From Notospermus geniculatus (Eukaryota > Nemertea > Pilidiophora > Heteronemertea > Lineidae), in assembly GCA_002633025.1 (NCBI GenBank), contig NMRB01000040.1, positions 321,379 to 385,378 on the forward strand: a DNA stretch of 64,000 bases. Direction: 5' to 3'. Within the stretch, counting starts at the first letter, position 1, and each line of letters begins with the position of its first letter. The notes under the pieces are model-generated. The model was not told the DNA's origin and made no database searches. It saw only the letters and a program-made list of their open reading frames with translations. Shown here piece after piece: positions 13,101 to 22,471 of this stretch. The translations under genes were made by a program, and so were the position numbers.

Positions 13101-13723
13101 AGTGTTAGAAAAGGGGTAGTGATCACAAAACGAAACCATAAGATATGACGGATGTTTGCTCGGGGTTGTTCAAATGATTTGCTTGTGTTCCCCCCGCATG
13201 TATCACTAGCCAACACATCATTTAATATTGTACATATTGTACATACTGTAGTAATTGCTGCTTTTCAAACCATATAGTGATTGGCCTTTGGGGACGTAAT
13301 GTAGTTTGATTGTGCAGAATTAGGCTGAAACCATCTGATGGCTTTTTCAGAAAGCTGAATGTGTAAGCAGTGAATAGTGTACACTTTCTGTATGGGATTT
13401 GGTGCTACAGACTTTGAAGTTGCTTTGCTGGGTACAGACTGAGACATATTGGCAGATATCTGGGTTGGGTTTAATAGCCGATTCCTCTCTTTCTTCAAGA
13501 ATGGATGGCGATATGCGTGATAGTTAGGATGCGTAATAACGAGGACTAAGTCCCATGAGGGTCTTCATTCTTTCTTCATGATTTGTTTCAAAAACTGATT
13601 TTGTCTCTGCCATTTTCAGATGAGCGAGAGCCTGTCTCGGAAGATGGAAGTCCCGGTGGAAGACTTCTTCCAGTTAATCATGACGGTGTATTTAGTCCGA
13701 GAAATGATGTCATGGAGTTGTAG
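1124..13723 (+). CDS. SLC26A11: SLC26A11-like sodium-independent sulfate/anion transporter (18 exons, 5' partial)
   Basis: Exons read as 1124-1226, 1377-1581, 2076-2161, 2546-2625, 2981-3126, 3524-3720, 4054-4126, 5654-5704, 5919-5979, 6292-6347, 7289-7429, 7543-7601, 7953-8024, 8316-8415, 8813-8880, 9689-9754, 9948-10035 and 13620-13723. All have GT/AG junctions and the phases close exactly to give 584 residues and a TAG stop. The first exon holds the SLC26 signature [21 protein letters not shown] and the next [14 protein letters not shown]...[13 protein letters not shown], both close to SLC26A11. Hydrophobic membrane segments follow up to 8024, then a C-terminal STAS domain (8316-10035; [17 protein letters not shown] is the nucleotide-loop strand). 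The family moves sulfate and other anions across plasma or lysosomal membranes. The start codon is not visible, so a few N-terminal residues are missing (the human protein is about 606). The last intron is 3.6 kb and full of repeats; the final exon codes a short hydrophilic tail. Confidence 0.9.
1259..1315. repeat. Remnant of foldback element family M1
   Basis: The left arm TGAGATAATCAGTGGTTCTT and a terminal ACCTCAGG match the intact element seen at 40795-40895 and 42158-42259. It is a short degraded copy in the first visible SLC26A11 intron. Confidence 0.5.
2756..2968 (+). repeat. tRNA-derived SINE
   Basis: The head has a box A-like TGGCACAGTTG and a box B GGTTCAAGTCC spaced as in a tRNA. 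The tail ends in AAGTGCTATATGAAG, resembling the GCGCTATATAA-type tails of metazoan SINEs. It fills the intron before exon 5 of SLC26A11 and stops about 12 bases before the acceptor AG at 2980. Confidence 0.6.
3281..3489. repeat. Foldback MITE in SLC26A11 intron 5
   Basis: Long imperfect terminal inverted repeats of about 75 bases. The left arm starts TGCAACTGGAGATTTTCCTG and the right arm is its reverse complement with scattered changes. No coding content. Confidence 0.7.
3783..3950. mobile_element. pogo/Tigger-like MITE with TA duplication
   Basis: The element starts CAGTCCTCCCTCGCTCTTAC and ends with the reverse-complement type GTAATAGCGAGGG...GGACTG, flanked on both sides by TA. TA target sites and CAGT ends with a CTCGTTATTACGAAC-type arm are typical of Tc1/mariner pogo-class non-autonomous elements. 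It lies in SLC26A11 intron 6. Confidence 0.7.
4661..4791. mobile_element. Second pogo-like MITE with TA duplication
   Basis: Ends are CAGTCGACTCTCGTTATACC and its inverted partner GGTGTAACGAGAGGACTG, with TA on each side. The arms differ from the element at 3783, so this is a separate family of the same class. It lies in SLC26A11 intron 7. Confidence 0.7.
7857..7930 (+). repeat. tRNA-like sequence, probably a SINE head
   Basis: A perfect box A (TAGCCGAGTGG, from 7867) and box B (GGTTCGAATCC) are present with tRNA spacing. The acceptor arms GCCTTGA and AGAATTA do not pair and the anticodon stem is imperfect, so it is not a working tRNA gene. It ends about 22 bases before the acceptor of the exon at 7953. 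Confidence 0.55.
8553..8733. repeat. hAT-like MITE
   Basis: Ends CAGGGACAGATCCAG and, inverted, CAGGTGCGGATCCAA resemble hAT-type termini. The interior carries a C/G homopolymer-rich segment. The flanks share ATATC, possibly part of a target duplication. Confidence 0.5.
8959..9375 (+). repeat. Imperfect tandem duplication in SLC26A11 intron 15
   Basis: A segment beginning ACTTCAATCTGTAGTCC and running through AGGCCTTGATA-CTCAAGATGTC to ACTTATAC occurs twice (from 8959 and from 9248). The first copy has an extra segment with TGTATT repeats. Confidence 0.6.
10794..10892. repeat. Small foldback element
   Basis: The arms AGCAAGAACTGATGATGATG and its reverse complement are separated by about 45 bases, in the large last intron of SLC26A11. 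Confidence 0.55.
11148..11347. repeat. MITE with arms of about 65 bases
   Basis: The left arm starts GTGACCCGGCACAACAAAAT and the right arm ends with its inverted partner, finishing GCCGGGCCAC. No coding content. It lies in SLC26A11 intron 17. Confidence 0.7.
11405..11510. repeat. 18-bp minisatellite, about six units
   Basis: The unit CTGATGTCCCCAGTTTCC is repeated about six times with single-base changes. There are no spacers, so it is not a CRISPR array. Confidence 0.85.
12068..12240. repeat. 24-bp minisatellite, about seven units
   Basis: The unit begins CTCACTAATGATCTGAGTCA and is repeated about seven times with drift at both edges, inside the last SLC26A11 intron. Confidence 0.85.
12791..12913. 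repeat. Foldback MITE with GGCCCGTATTCT end
   Basis: The left arm starts GGCCCGTATTCTACGTAGAA and the right arm ends AGAATATACGTCCCC. The inverted match spans roughly 40 bases with mismatches. Confidence 0.55.
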
Positions 13724-14211
13724 GCCTGGACTTATGGGTCCATGTCGTACAGACATCTGGGTCCATGGCTAATTACTGACTTGTCGCTCTATTACGATGC
13801 TATTATCTCAGGCCACCGCTGTCATTGGATAGACTACTCGTTTCAAAGGCTCACAGCTGTGCTCATGGAGTTCCATTGCGGGAGATTCTGTCATGTGTAT
13901 TTTGTGTCATCAAAAGACTTGGAGATCACGTATCAAAATGTAGACATAAGAGTGAATGCTTTGCCTTATGTTTAGATTGCAGGCAATCTGGGGTTGTGGG
14001 CGACGTCCCACCGACAATCACACCAAATACGGAAATCCACGCCTCGCCGTTTCCCCTGGTGTCGGATGGTGCTAATGTTGAGACCTCTCCGATCATGGTA
14101 TGACAAGATATGCATGTTGTGTCTTGTTTAGATTATATTTGAGTGATATATTTAGCATGTCCTGTTACGGAAGGCAAGAATGAAACAGAAATCCTTCAAA
14201 TATCTTCGTTG

Positions 14212-14357
14212 TGTGTTAAGGCAAAACCTAGCAAGTTACATTTTGGTCAAATTTGAGTTGACACCATTTTTGGACTCACTAGGTTTGGTCTACTCTTCTA
14301 AAGCATATTTCTCAAAACTGAAAAAAAATTGACTTGCTATGTTTTGCCTTAACACAT
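14212..14357. repeat. MITE with TGTGTTAAGGCAAAAC ends
   Basis: The left arm TGTGTTAAGGCAAAACCTAG and the inverted right arm ending TTTTGCCTTAACACA enclose a non-coding core. Confidence 0.65.
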
Positions 14358-14385
14358 ACTGCAGCATTGTTGTGGATTGCTTTAA

Positions 14386-14553
14386 GGCCCATTTCCACTA
14401 CAGCTGATTTCGCCGCAGCTTGCAACGAGAGTGCGGTTTTCACAGGCAACAGGCTGTGCATTGTTAAACCATCGAAGGATTGTCCAAAACCCTATGAAAA
14501 CCACACCGTTTGCTGCAAACCACGGCAGAATCAGCTATAGTGGAAATAGGACT
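14386..14553. repeat. MITE family M2, copy 1
   Basis: The left arm starts GGCCCATTTCCACTACAGCT and the right arm ends AGCTATAGTGGAAATAGGACT. A related copy lies at 35881-36046 in the EF-hand gene. Confidence 0.65.
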
Positions 14554-15041
14554 GCATAGATGTCATAGAATAGACCGTGGTAGTGCTTCTCCCTGCAGCA
14601 TTATGTAATAGAATATTGACATTTGTGTGTTAACGATCAAATGTTATGTTTCAATTTTGTTGGCTCCATATCTGTTGCCAACATTTATTGAGTCTTCTCT
14701 GCAAGTGGACACGGTGTTCGTTCACGCAGGGAAGATGACAGGGACCAATATTACGGTTTATTTTTGAACTTCTTGTGATAGATCACAGGGGTTGATTGCC
14801 AATCAATCAAATTTGAACGCCTCAAGGACTTCATTCTCTGAGATTTTGAGGTCTTTGAGTGGAAGATTTTCAGCTTAGAGGCACATATGATGTTGACAGT
14901 AAAAGAGTACAAGAAGTGTTAGACACTTGTTGATGTTGAAAGCAGATATGTTTTGTTTTTTGATACTTACTACGGTATGTTACTTCACCTAGATGTTTAT
15001 GAATGGCTGGTGGGCGCACGGGGGACTTCATCGTATACATG

Positions 15042-15310
15042 TAAAGTCCGGCAACATCAAAGCGCGACCCAATGGAATGCAGAAGTCAGGAAATGAAACA
15101 GGAATTTGCAGTTTTCAATTACCGGTATGCATTTGACCTGCGTAACAGCTGATGATCTGTTGCACGTTGGTTGTTGTATCTATAGTCTGATCAAGTTGTC
15201 GATCGGTTATTCAAGAATTGCGTGTGATTAAAGATCCGTGGAAAATACAACTAATATTTTGCCTAACTTCCACATTCCATTGGGTCGTACTTAGATGTTG
15301 CCAGACTTTA
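15042..15310. repeat. MITE with TAAAGTCCGGCAACATC ends
   Basis: Arms of about 55 bases. The left begins TAAAGTCCGGCAACATCAAA and the right ends ATGTTGCCAGACTTTA. The interior has no coding capacity. Confidence 0.65.
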
Positions 15311-15396
15311 TAGGTTGCATGAATTTCAGATGTATGTTTCTGTGTTAATGTCTGGTCAGTATGTGATTGTCTGATCTTCCTATCAAGTGAATTGTG

Positions 15397-15483
15397 CATC
15401 CTCCCATCACAGGGTGTTGGTCTCACTCATCTTCATAAGCTGTGAGTGAGCATCTGAAACCAAACCCCTGTGGTGGGAGGATG
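15397..15483. mobile_element. 87-bp MITE with 8-bp target duplication
   Basis: The inverted ends CATCCTCCCATCACAGG and CCTGTGGTGGGAGGATG are flanked by an exact direct repeat GAATTGTG at 15389-15396 and 15484-15491. An 8-bp duplication fits hAT-type transposition. Confidence 0.75.
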
Positions 15484-17030
15484 GAATTGTGTGATTTATT
15501 TTATAATAAAAGTATATGTACACAAGTTGACACATTATGATTCGAAATGGTATGTACATAAGTTAATCTTGACCAAGTTTGAGGTATGAAATTTACACAA
15601 GTTTAATCATGAATAAAACATAATGAGAGGTATATTGAGTCATAATAACAGGCAACAATGATGTTACTGTACAGCCTCATTGTAGCCCGCACAACTTTCA
15701 CACTCTGGTCACATATTTTGTGAGTACAGGGCAACATTTTCTTACTAAATATTGTATATTTTTCTATTGATAAATGGTTATCAAGTGCCTGGGCACATGA
15801 AAACTAATGTGGCAACTGATTTTGATGAACGATATCGATATTTTTTTGTAAATATACCCTAATGTATTCAATAAATAGGATGTGATGATTTGGCTGTTTG
15901 TCTGGTTATTGTCAGATGTTCGGTCGGGCTGCCTGAACGGCATGCAAACAACTCTAAAGTTGACCCCCCCCAAAAAAAACTTGTATGCCCAAAATGGTAC
16001 GAAAGGTGAGTTTTCTCCATGCCTCTGAAAGGTAGATACACAAACCCATGCCATGTCAGTGTTCACATTTGGAAGTCCATTTTCCTCATTTTGGCCAAGT
16101 CTTGACTCTAGTGTCACAATAACATAAGATGTTTATACGCTAATTAGCGGTGTATTGAGTATATCGAAGAAGATAATTTCGATCTTGGAGTATCAGCCCC
16201 CTTCCCCAAATTGTGACATGGGCAACTGGCTGTAAACTTTACTCGCTCTTCCCTTGTAGGTGTGATGCAAGTCGTCATGGTTACAATTGAGGAAAAGAAC
16301 AGCAGTGGCAAGAATCTTGTTGGAATGAAGTCACATACGTCAGGACAAGCTTGCTGACATGTTTTGGGTGGTGAGGCCTCCACAAATGACGGTGGAGGGT
16401 CCCAATAATGTATTGCAACAGACTGTTCTGGATATATTGTTGGTACAGTCCAGTTACTGCCCCGTTGAGAGGATGATTCCCAACTGAACCAGCCCTTGTC
16501 AAGAGTGGCTCACACAGAACCGACTTCTTTGTTGACATGGCGAAGACAACACACCAGCAGGCTGAAATTTATGTAAATAACTGAGGTAGGCCTACCATCA
16601 CGGGAATTAGGGACCAATGCTTATTGAGCTAGACATGTCCCACTCACTGAGCTGGGAGGAACACACCCACCCGCCTAGCCAGATGGAACCCACCAACTGG
16701 GCTAATAAAGGAATACCGTATGCTAATATTTTGTATCAAAATGATGCATGCATGTCATGGTCTATAATAACTGGCTTCCAAAGCACTGGCATAATATACC
16801 AATAGTGATAGTTATAGTTATGCTGTTTTTTTACCAGCTGATGTAAGGTTTTTATTACTACTTGTGAATAGTAAAATACCAGAAGGAAGGACGACTTGGT
16901 GCTGTGTGTTATACGAAATGTATATTTTATTACCGGTACTTGTTTAAGGCTGAACCAAAATTAAAGTGTATTGTTATTGTTAGAGTCAAGAATAGTCATG
17001 GTGAATTAAGCATAAGAATGCTGAGTGTTA

Positions 17031-17222
17031 GGCTCCGGTTCCATAGAGTTCACGTTTACACTTTTCGCGCACCGCGCTTCACGTTTTCCTTTCGTTCCTC
17101 GATTCAGCGCACAACGAGACACACATTACCTGTCATGTGGCATGCTTTCTCCGAGGAACGAAAGGAAAACGTGAAGTGTAACGCGAGAAAAGTGTAAACG
17201 TGAACTCTATGGAACTGGAGCC
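17031..17222. mobile_element. Harbinger-like MITE flanked by TTA
   Basis: Inverted arms of about 70 bases start GGCTCCGGTTCCATAGAGTT. Both flanks are TTA (17028-17030 and 17223-17225). A TTA/TAA target with GGC ends is the pattern of PIF/Harbinger elements. Confidence 0.75.
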
Positions 17223-17298
17223 TTAGGGACAACAAACCTCAGTACAAGTGTTGAAAAGTGGCAGTCTGCCACTGGATATATGAATTGGTAGTTAAAAC

Positions 17299-17400
17299 CT
17301 GGGGCGTGTTTCATAAAGTGATATTAAGCTAACGGTACCTTTAACGAAATGGAAAATGTATTGAAGTTAATGGTAGTCACTTTATGAAACCGGCCCCTGG
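17299..17400. repeat. MITE with CCTGGGGC...TTTCATAAAGTG ends
   Basis: The left end is CCTGGGGCGTGTTTCATAAA and the right end its inverted partner finishing CACTTTATGAAACCGGCCCC. It lies about 75 bases after the preceding element. Confidence 0.65.
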
Positions 17401-18727
17401 GCATTTGCAGCGATAGGTGACAAAACTGGACATGAGACCTCTCAGCGTTGTTCAAGTGCTGGACTACCACTGACGATCAGTCAAGCACGGCTCAGTTGAG
17501 GAAATAAAATGGAGGATTAGAGAAGTTGGAATGGACCATTGTGAAAACATTCATCAATATTTTGTTATGTACGATTCACTTGTATAGAGTGATTTTATGA
17601 ATGTTATTGTTTTTATACAGAATCTATGGAGCAATAGGCCTATGTTAAGTTGATAATACACGTTATGTCTTGATGTGTGCAGGATTACACTACATTCTGA
17701 ATCTTGATGTTATACACTATTGTATTTGTATATTTAATAATGTGGAGGATGTGGTTGAGGTGGGGTGGGATGCTCTACATATTTGCCCATAATTTCAGCA
17801 GAGCCTCATGTCTCTGGGAGATTCTTCCAACTGTATTTGTCATCAGACCTCAGTATTTGTTGAACTGTGACCAGTGACCAGTAATGAAACAAATTGTTCC
17901 TAGTTCATAATTAGAGCCAATGTTGTATTAGGTGCTAGGTTATGTTACATTGAGATACGCATAGGGAATGTAACACAAGTCTTCCTGCATATTTCTTGCT
18001 CTTTTGTCAAAACAGAAGGAAATCTAACACTGAGAATTCGTGGCTGGCTCAAACTGAAGAGGACAGCAAGACATGCATACGATCAGTGTCAAGTGTTTTC
18101 CTCGACACTGACAAACACTAATTAAACACAGGGAAGTGAACATGAACATATGGTAGGATAAAAGTAATTCGGTAGAATAAAAGTACCGGTATTTCACAAG
18201 ATCATATTCATATCATTCAATGTGTACAATGAAATCAAATGATCATTGTTCTTATCTCCATTCCATTGTATTATCGATCACAATCATTCTCTGTAACCCA
18301 CCAATAAACTGCAATCTCATCAAAATAGACTTGTCTATTTTTCTAGGCCTACCTTCACTCGAAATGAATCTGCATTTTCATGCTTCAGTATGGCTGCTTA
18401 CAAATGAAGGAAGTCAAGTTCTCAAACAAAATGTCATATTCTATCAAAATTTATTCAGACACAATATATGTTGGTTCGTGTGTAACTGGCAGGAACTACA
18501 ACATATTGGACGGAGTGTGAAATAGAATAGTTCAGGCTCGGAAGAAATATAAAATTCACACAGTACAATGAAGAATGGTGACTTGAACCTCCTTTTCCAT
18601 GCATCACTGTGTCCAGGCAATAATCAGGGACGCCATGCAGGGACGCTGCACATGTTTGCCAACATCCAGTCTGCGAATAGTTACCACTCCAGTTCAGGAA
18701 CTAGTCTCCTCCATTCCTCCGTGGTTT

Positions 18728-20049
18728 CTACATTGATAAAGATCTGAAGACATCCAACTGTTCGTTGTAGAGCCGGTAGAATTCATTAGCGAGGTAATAA
18801 AACGGAGATTCAACATTCTGCATCTCTTTCTGCAATTAGAAATGATACATGTAACATGATTCAGAATACATGTTGAGGGTCCATAGGGGTGAAAATGCTG
18901 AGGTCTGTGGCCACATGGGTGTAGTTTTGGGACTTCTGACCAAGGGTCAGGAGGTGCAGAGTTTGAATCCATCACTGGATGAAATACACAGCAATGAAGA
19001 ATCCACCCAAACTATTCTGGACTATTTTGACATCCCACAATAACAGCTTTGAACACAATAGATCAACAAACACCGCTACAGAGAGTCTGTGACAGTAAAC
19101 AGTACTTACAGCTGAAACTTCAAAGTATTCTAATCCATTTGATATAGCAAAGTTTTTACCCTCTTTTGGTGAAATGAGTCGTCTTTGATCAAGGTCTATC
19201 TTATTGGCTACCAGCACTCCTGAAATACAAGAATGGGTGTTGTTATAGTCAACATGAATGCTAAGACAGAACACATTTGACAACACTACAAGGATGGGAG
19301 TCTGAGGCAAGATACTCAGGCCACAGCTGAGCCCAGAGATGAAGAGAGAAGCCAGTACTCCTCATCCAAGAGGTTTGCAACCTGCAAATACTTCAGCTTC
19401 AGTTTCCAAAGATTAAATTGCACACACCTGGAAATGCAACATTAGGTTTCTGTGACCGGACTCTCTCTAACCATTTGGCACAACTGTTGAATGATGTTTC
19501 ACTGGTTACGTCATACACAACCATCACCATGGACGGCTGATCCCACTGAAACAAAGGAACCAGTCATGATATGGTATCACCACAATGTAATTTTTTGGAA
19601 AATGAGCCCCATCGCTGTGAAATACTTGAGTAATTGCACTTTTCCCAGAAGTTGAATCACCTGAAAAAATAACAATACAGAGGTTGGAGGGATTCCACCA
19701 CAGGATTGTTAGGCCTTAAACAAGAGGGGGAGAAAAAAAATTCATGGCGGCACCAGGTCTAATTTGACTCATGACTGCACCTATAAACATCCCAAATTAA
19801 ACAATCTTGGAGTTGGTGTGTCAGTCGCTTTTGCATGCGACAGAGAAGTCACATTCATCATGTTGAGACGGTCCCTTGGCGATGCATGCCTTGCCTGCTC
19901 CTGATGACCTGAACACACTTCACATTTAAACACGGTTATTTGGACGGTATCGCGTAAATCAGGAACAACAATCGATCAGATCGTGCACTTAATGAAGTAG
20001 AAATGAACTTACCACATATCACGAGTTTTCCACGTAAGGTGACGGGCAT
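18728..20049 (-). CDS. IFT27: IFT27-like (RABL4) small GTPase, switch region missing
   Basis: Exons in transcript order are 20013-20049, 19584-19660, 19428-19545, 19110-19219 and 18728-18829. The phases close exactly to 147 residues, against 186 in human. The start MPVTLRGKLVICGDSTSGKS gives the P-loop, and FHSDGAHFPKNY matches the IFT27 signature after it. G4 is NKID, G5 is the SA after EYFEV, and the C-terminus KEMQNVESPFYYLANEFYRLY is typical. IFT27 pairs with IFT25 in the IFT-B complex and acts in BBSome and cargo exit from cilia. About 40 residues covering switch I, the DTAG/switch II motif and what follows are absent. The only room for them is a 38-base gap between 19546 and 19583, too short for a normal intron. 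Either the assembly lost an exon or the gene is truly shortened. Confidence 0.85.
18880..18985 (+). repeat. Possible tRNA-related SINE fragment in IFT27 intron
   Basis: GAGTTTGAATCC near 18960 resembles box B, preceded by a weak box A-like segment near 18909. This is a weak match. Confidence 0.25.
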
Positions 20050-22471
20050 TTTTGATGAATTTGTGGAGCAAGAAATGTCAAAATGGGCGAAATCAAAACT
20101 ATTTGCATCAGCGCCACCTATTGATACTAGTGTACCTGGTTCCCGTTCTTCTCTCTACCGAAGTGCAAAAATGTACGTGCGCATTCCAACTCGGCGGGTA
20201 GCGGACCACCGCGCGTCACCTGTCATGCCTGTAAAGGGACCATCTCAAAAGTCATCAACCATGCCTGACTGGTCTTAGCGACTTGGATGAGATTTTTCCA
20301 GCAATGGATGAGATTTTTCCAGCAATGTCTCGGCAAATGCAATAAAGTATAAACCGTGGGCTTCAAAAACTGGCCAATCAACAAGCAATTTAAAGGATCA
20401 CTCAAGTCAGCCAATGAATGTCTAGGCCTACCGTACTTATTCTAATCTAACATGTCTAATGACAAAAAGTTGGCCGTCTTGCATGCAAGTCTTCAAAGAC
20501 AATAACACGCCAACATTTTCTGTGTCAAGGGACCATTTGAGTGAAAATCCACAAAAGAACAGAAAGTTACATGGCGATAAACAGCTTTAAATTCTAGATT
20601 TACCCATCTGAAACCAGTTCTTGATGGAGAGAGAGAGAGTCAGAGATCAGTAAAACCAATGAAGACCGCCCACCTTGTGAGGGGGGGGGGTCTTATTCAC
20701 CAAGTGAAATATACATGTATCCTGCAGCAGAAGAATGAAAGGAAGACACTGACAACGATTATCAATGAGACATTTACACATGTATTTATTTATTCACATA
20801 GTTAAACAAAAATGGCATGACTGACAATATATAAAACAGTTCTTGACATCAATGGAAGGGCAGTACTACTCACTTTTTGAAGCGTAATCCATGCTGGACG
20901 CGGAGAGGTATCCAGTCATGGCAAGAAAGAACACAAAACTTTCACATTCCTAAATTCTTTGTAGTGAACGTTTTCAGTAGAAAGTGTGAACCCCACTGCC
21001 TTTCAGATAAAATAAGACAACTCGACCAGATATTGCAAGGTTATGGGGCAATTTACCACAAGCAAACCTAAAAGCTTCTAGTTGACAGGGTCGACCGAAA
21101 TGTTTTCCATATTCTAGCTAAGCTTCAGTTTTAAGTCAATGCAAGCCAGGACTGCTTTCGAGAATTCATAAACTCAGAGGACGTCAACTAGTTCGTCTAA
21201 AACGAAGCTCAGGGGAACCTAACAGATCAAGTTCTGTGTCTCAGGGTACAAGATGAATGGCAGCTCTATGCAGGGGTGGTACATGTTACACATGGGCTTC
21301 GTGCGGAATTCAGCATCGACCTGAATTCACTGGTCATTCAGTAACTTGTGCTTGGAACAGGACAGTGCAACAGATAGTGCTCTCAAGTGAGTAAAGATAA
21401 CCAGTTGATGCAGAAGCAAAGCTGAAGCTAAAAATCTATGTATTTCACATTGAATGAAGTGATAAAATGTTCTTTTTATTTAGTCAGTTACCTCATGTGA
21501 CCATTTAACTACTACATAATGAACTCGGCACTGAACACAGTATGCATTAAGTGTAAAGATAATTATGGTCTTGGAACACGAAATACTGACAAAGGACAGA
21601 ACACAAACACATGGACTTGCCTTCAATCTAAGACCAGCCATGATTGCTGACTCTATAATGTAACTTTGGGATCAGCATTAGAATAAAATGAGGAAATCAA
21701 TTACACACCCCTGGATTAACGATGAACACTTTGAAATTTAATGAATAAATATTTCCAACCCCGTCAGTTGTCAGTACCAGGTGATCATTGCAAGATCTCA
21801 ATTCCCTCGAAGCACACAGGCCCAAAATTGTATCCATCTCCACAACCCCAGGCTCTTCCTAAACTGTACAGGGTTCTTCACTAAGCTGTCAGTCCATTTG
21901 ATGAGGACCTCAGAGCCTGTTCCAACGATTCTTCATTGTGGTCATCCTGCAAGAGAGAGGGGCCCAGATAAAAGCACAAAATAACCGAATCAAATGACTG
22001 AGGTATAACATTAAGTTAAAAGTTGAAGTTGGGGTTTACAGTCTGATATCAACAACGGTAGAGGTGTCATCCGACTTTACCCTAGAACTCAGATCGAGAT
22101 GAGCTGCTCATTCAGCGCTACAATCCGCGCATTTCCCACCGGTACCCATTTAAACACCTGGGTGGAGAGAGGCGAGTGAGGCAAAGCAACTTGTCCAAGG
22201 TCTCACGCCCAGTGGGATTCGAACCCAGGACCCTCTGACCGCTAGTCGGAGGCCCGAACCACTACACCACCGTGGTTCCTCAACATGTACTGCCAAGATG
22301 AATCACACAGCGGAGCCCTTTCCTACAGTCAGAACTATTGAGACAAGATGGGAAAACGAAGTTCAACAACTCATTGCATAACACCTTCATCTCCTTCCAC
22401 AGGTCAACCCTGAACTGACACATTCAATCTGATACCAATTTAACCATGAATGAGAACATACCACTACATCT
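20050..22471. other. IFT27 promoter side and hnRNP 3' flank
   Basis: I see no exon here. Immediately upstream of IFT27 the sequence is moderately GC-rich. At 20285-20328 a 22-base unit containing GATGAGATTTTTCCAGCAAT is present twice. A CCAAT lies at 20411. Minus-strand AATAAA at about 21476 and 20783 could end the hnRNP transcript, whose 3' untranslated region also contains the SINE at 22030-22280. Confidence 0.5.
22030..22280 (-). repeat. tRNA-derived SINE
   Basis: Read on the minus strand, the head contains box A TGGTGTAGTGG and box B GGTTCGAATCC. The body continues CTTGGACAAGTTGCTTTGCC and CTCTCTCCACCCAGG to AATGGGTACCGG, a body common in marine invertebrate SINEs. It lies within the likely hnRNP 3' untranslated region. 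Confidence 0.7.

Larger units (their letters stand above)
13724..18727. other. Intergenic/3' flank between SLC26A11 and IFT27, repeat-rich
   Basis: I see no exon here. The region holds the SLC26A11 3' untranslated sequence (AATAAA at 15505-15510 and 15612-15617 are candidate poly(A) signals) and at least six inverted-repeat elements listed separately. On the minus strand AATAAA at 18450-18455 is a candidate poly(A) signal for IFT27. The two genes converge tail to tail. Confidence 0.6.
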
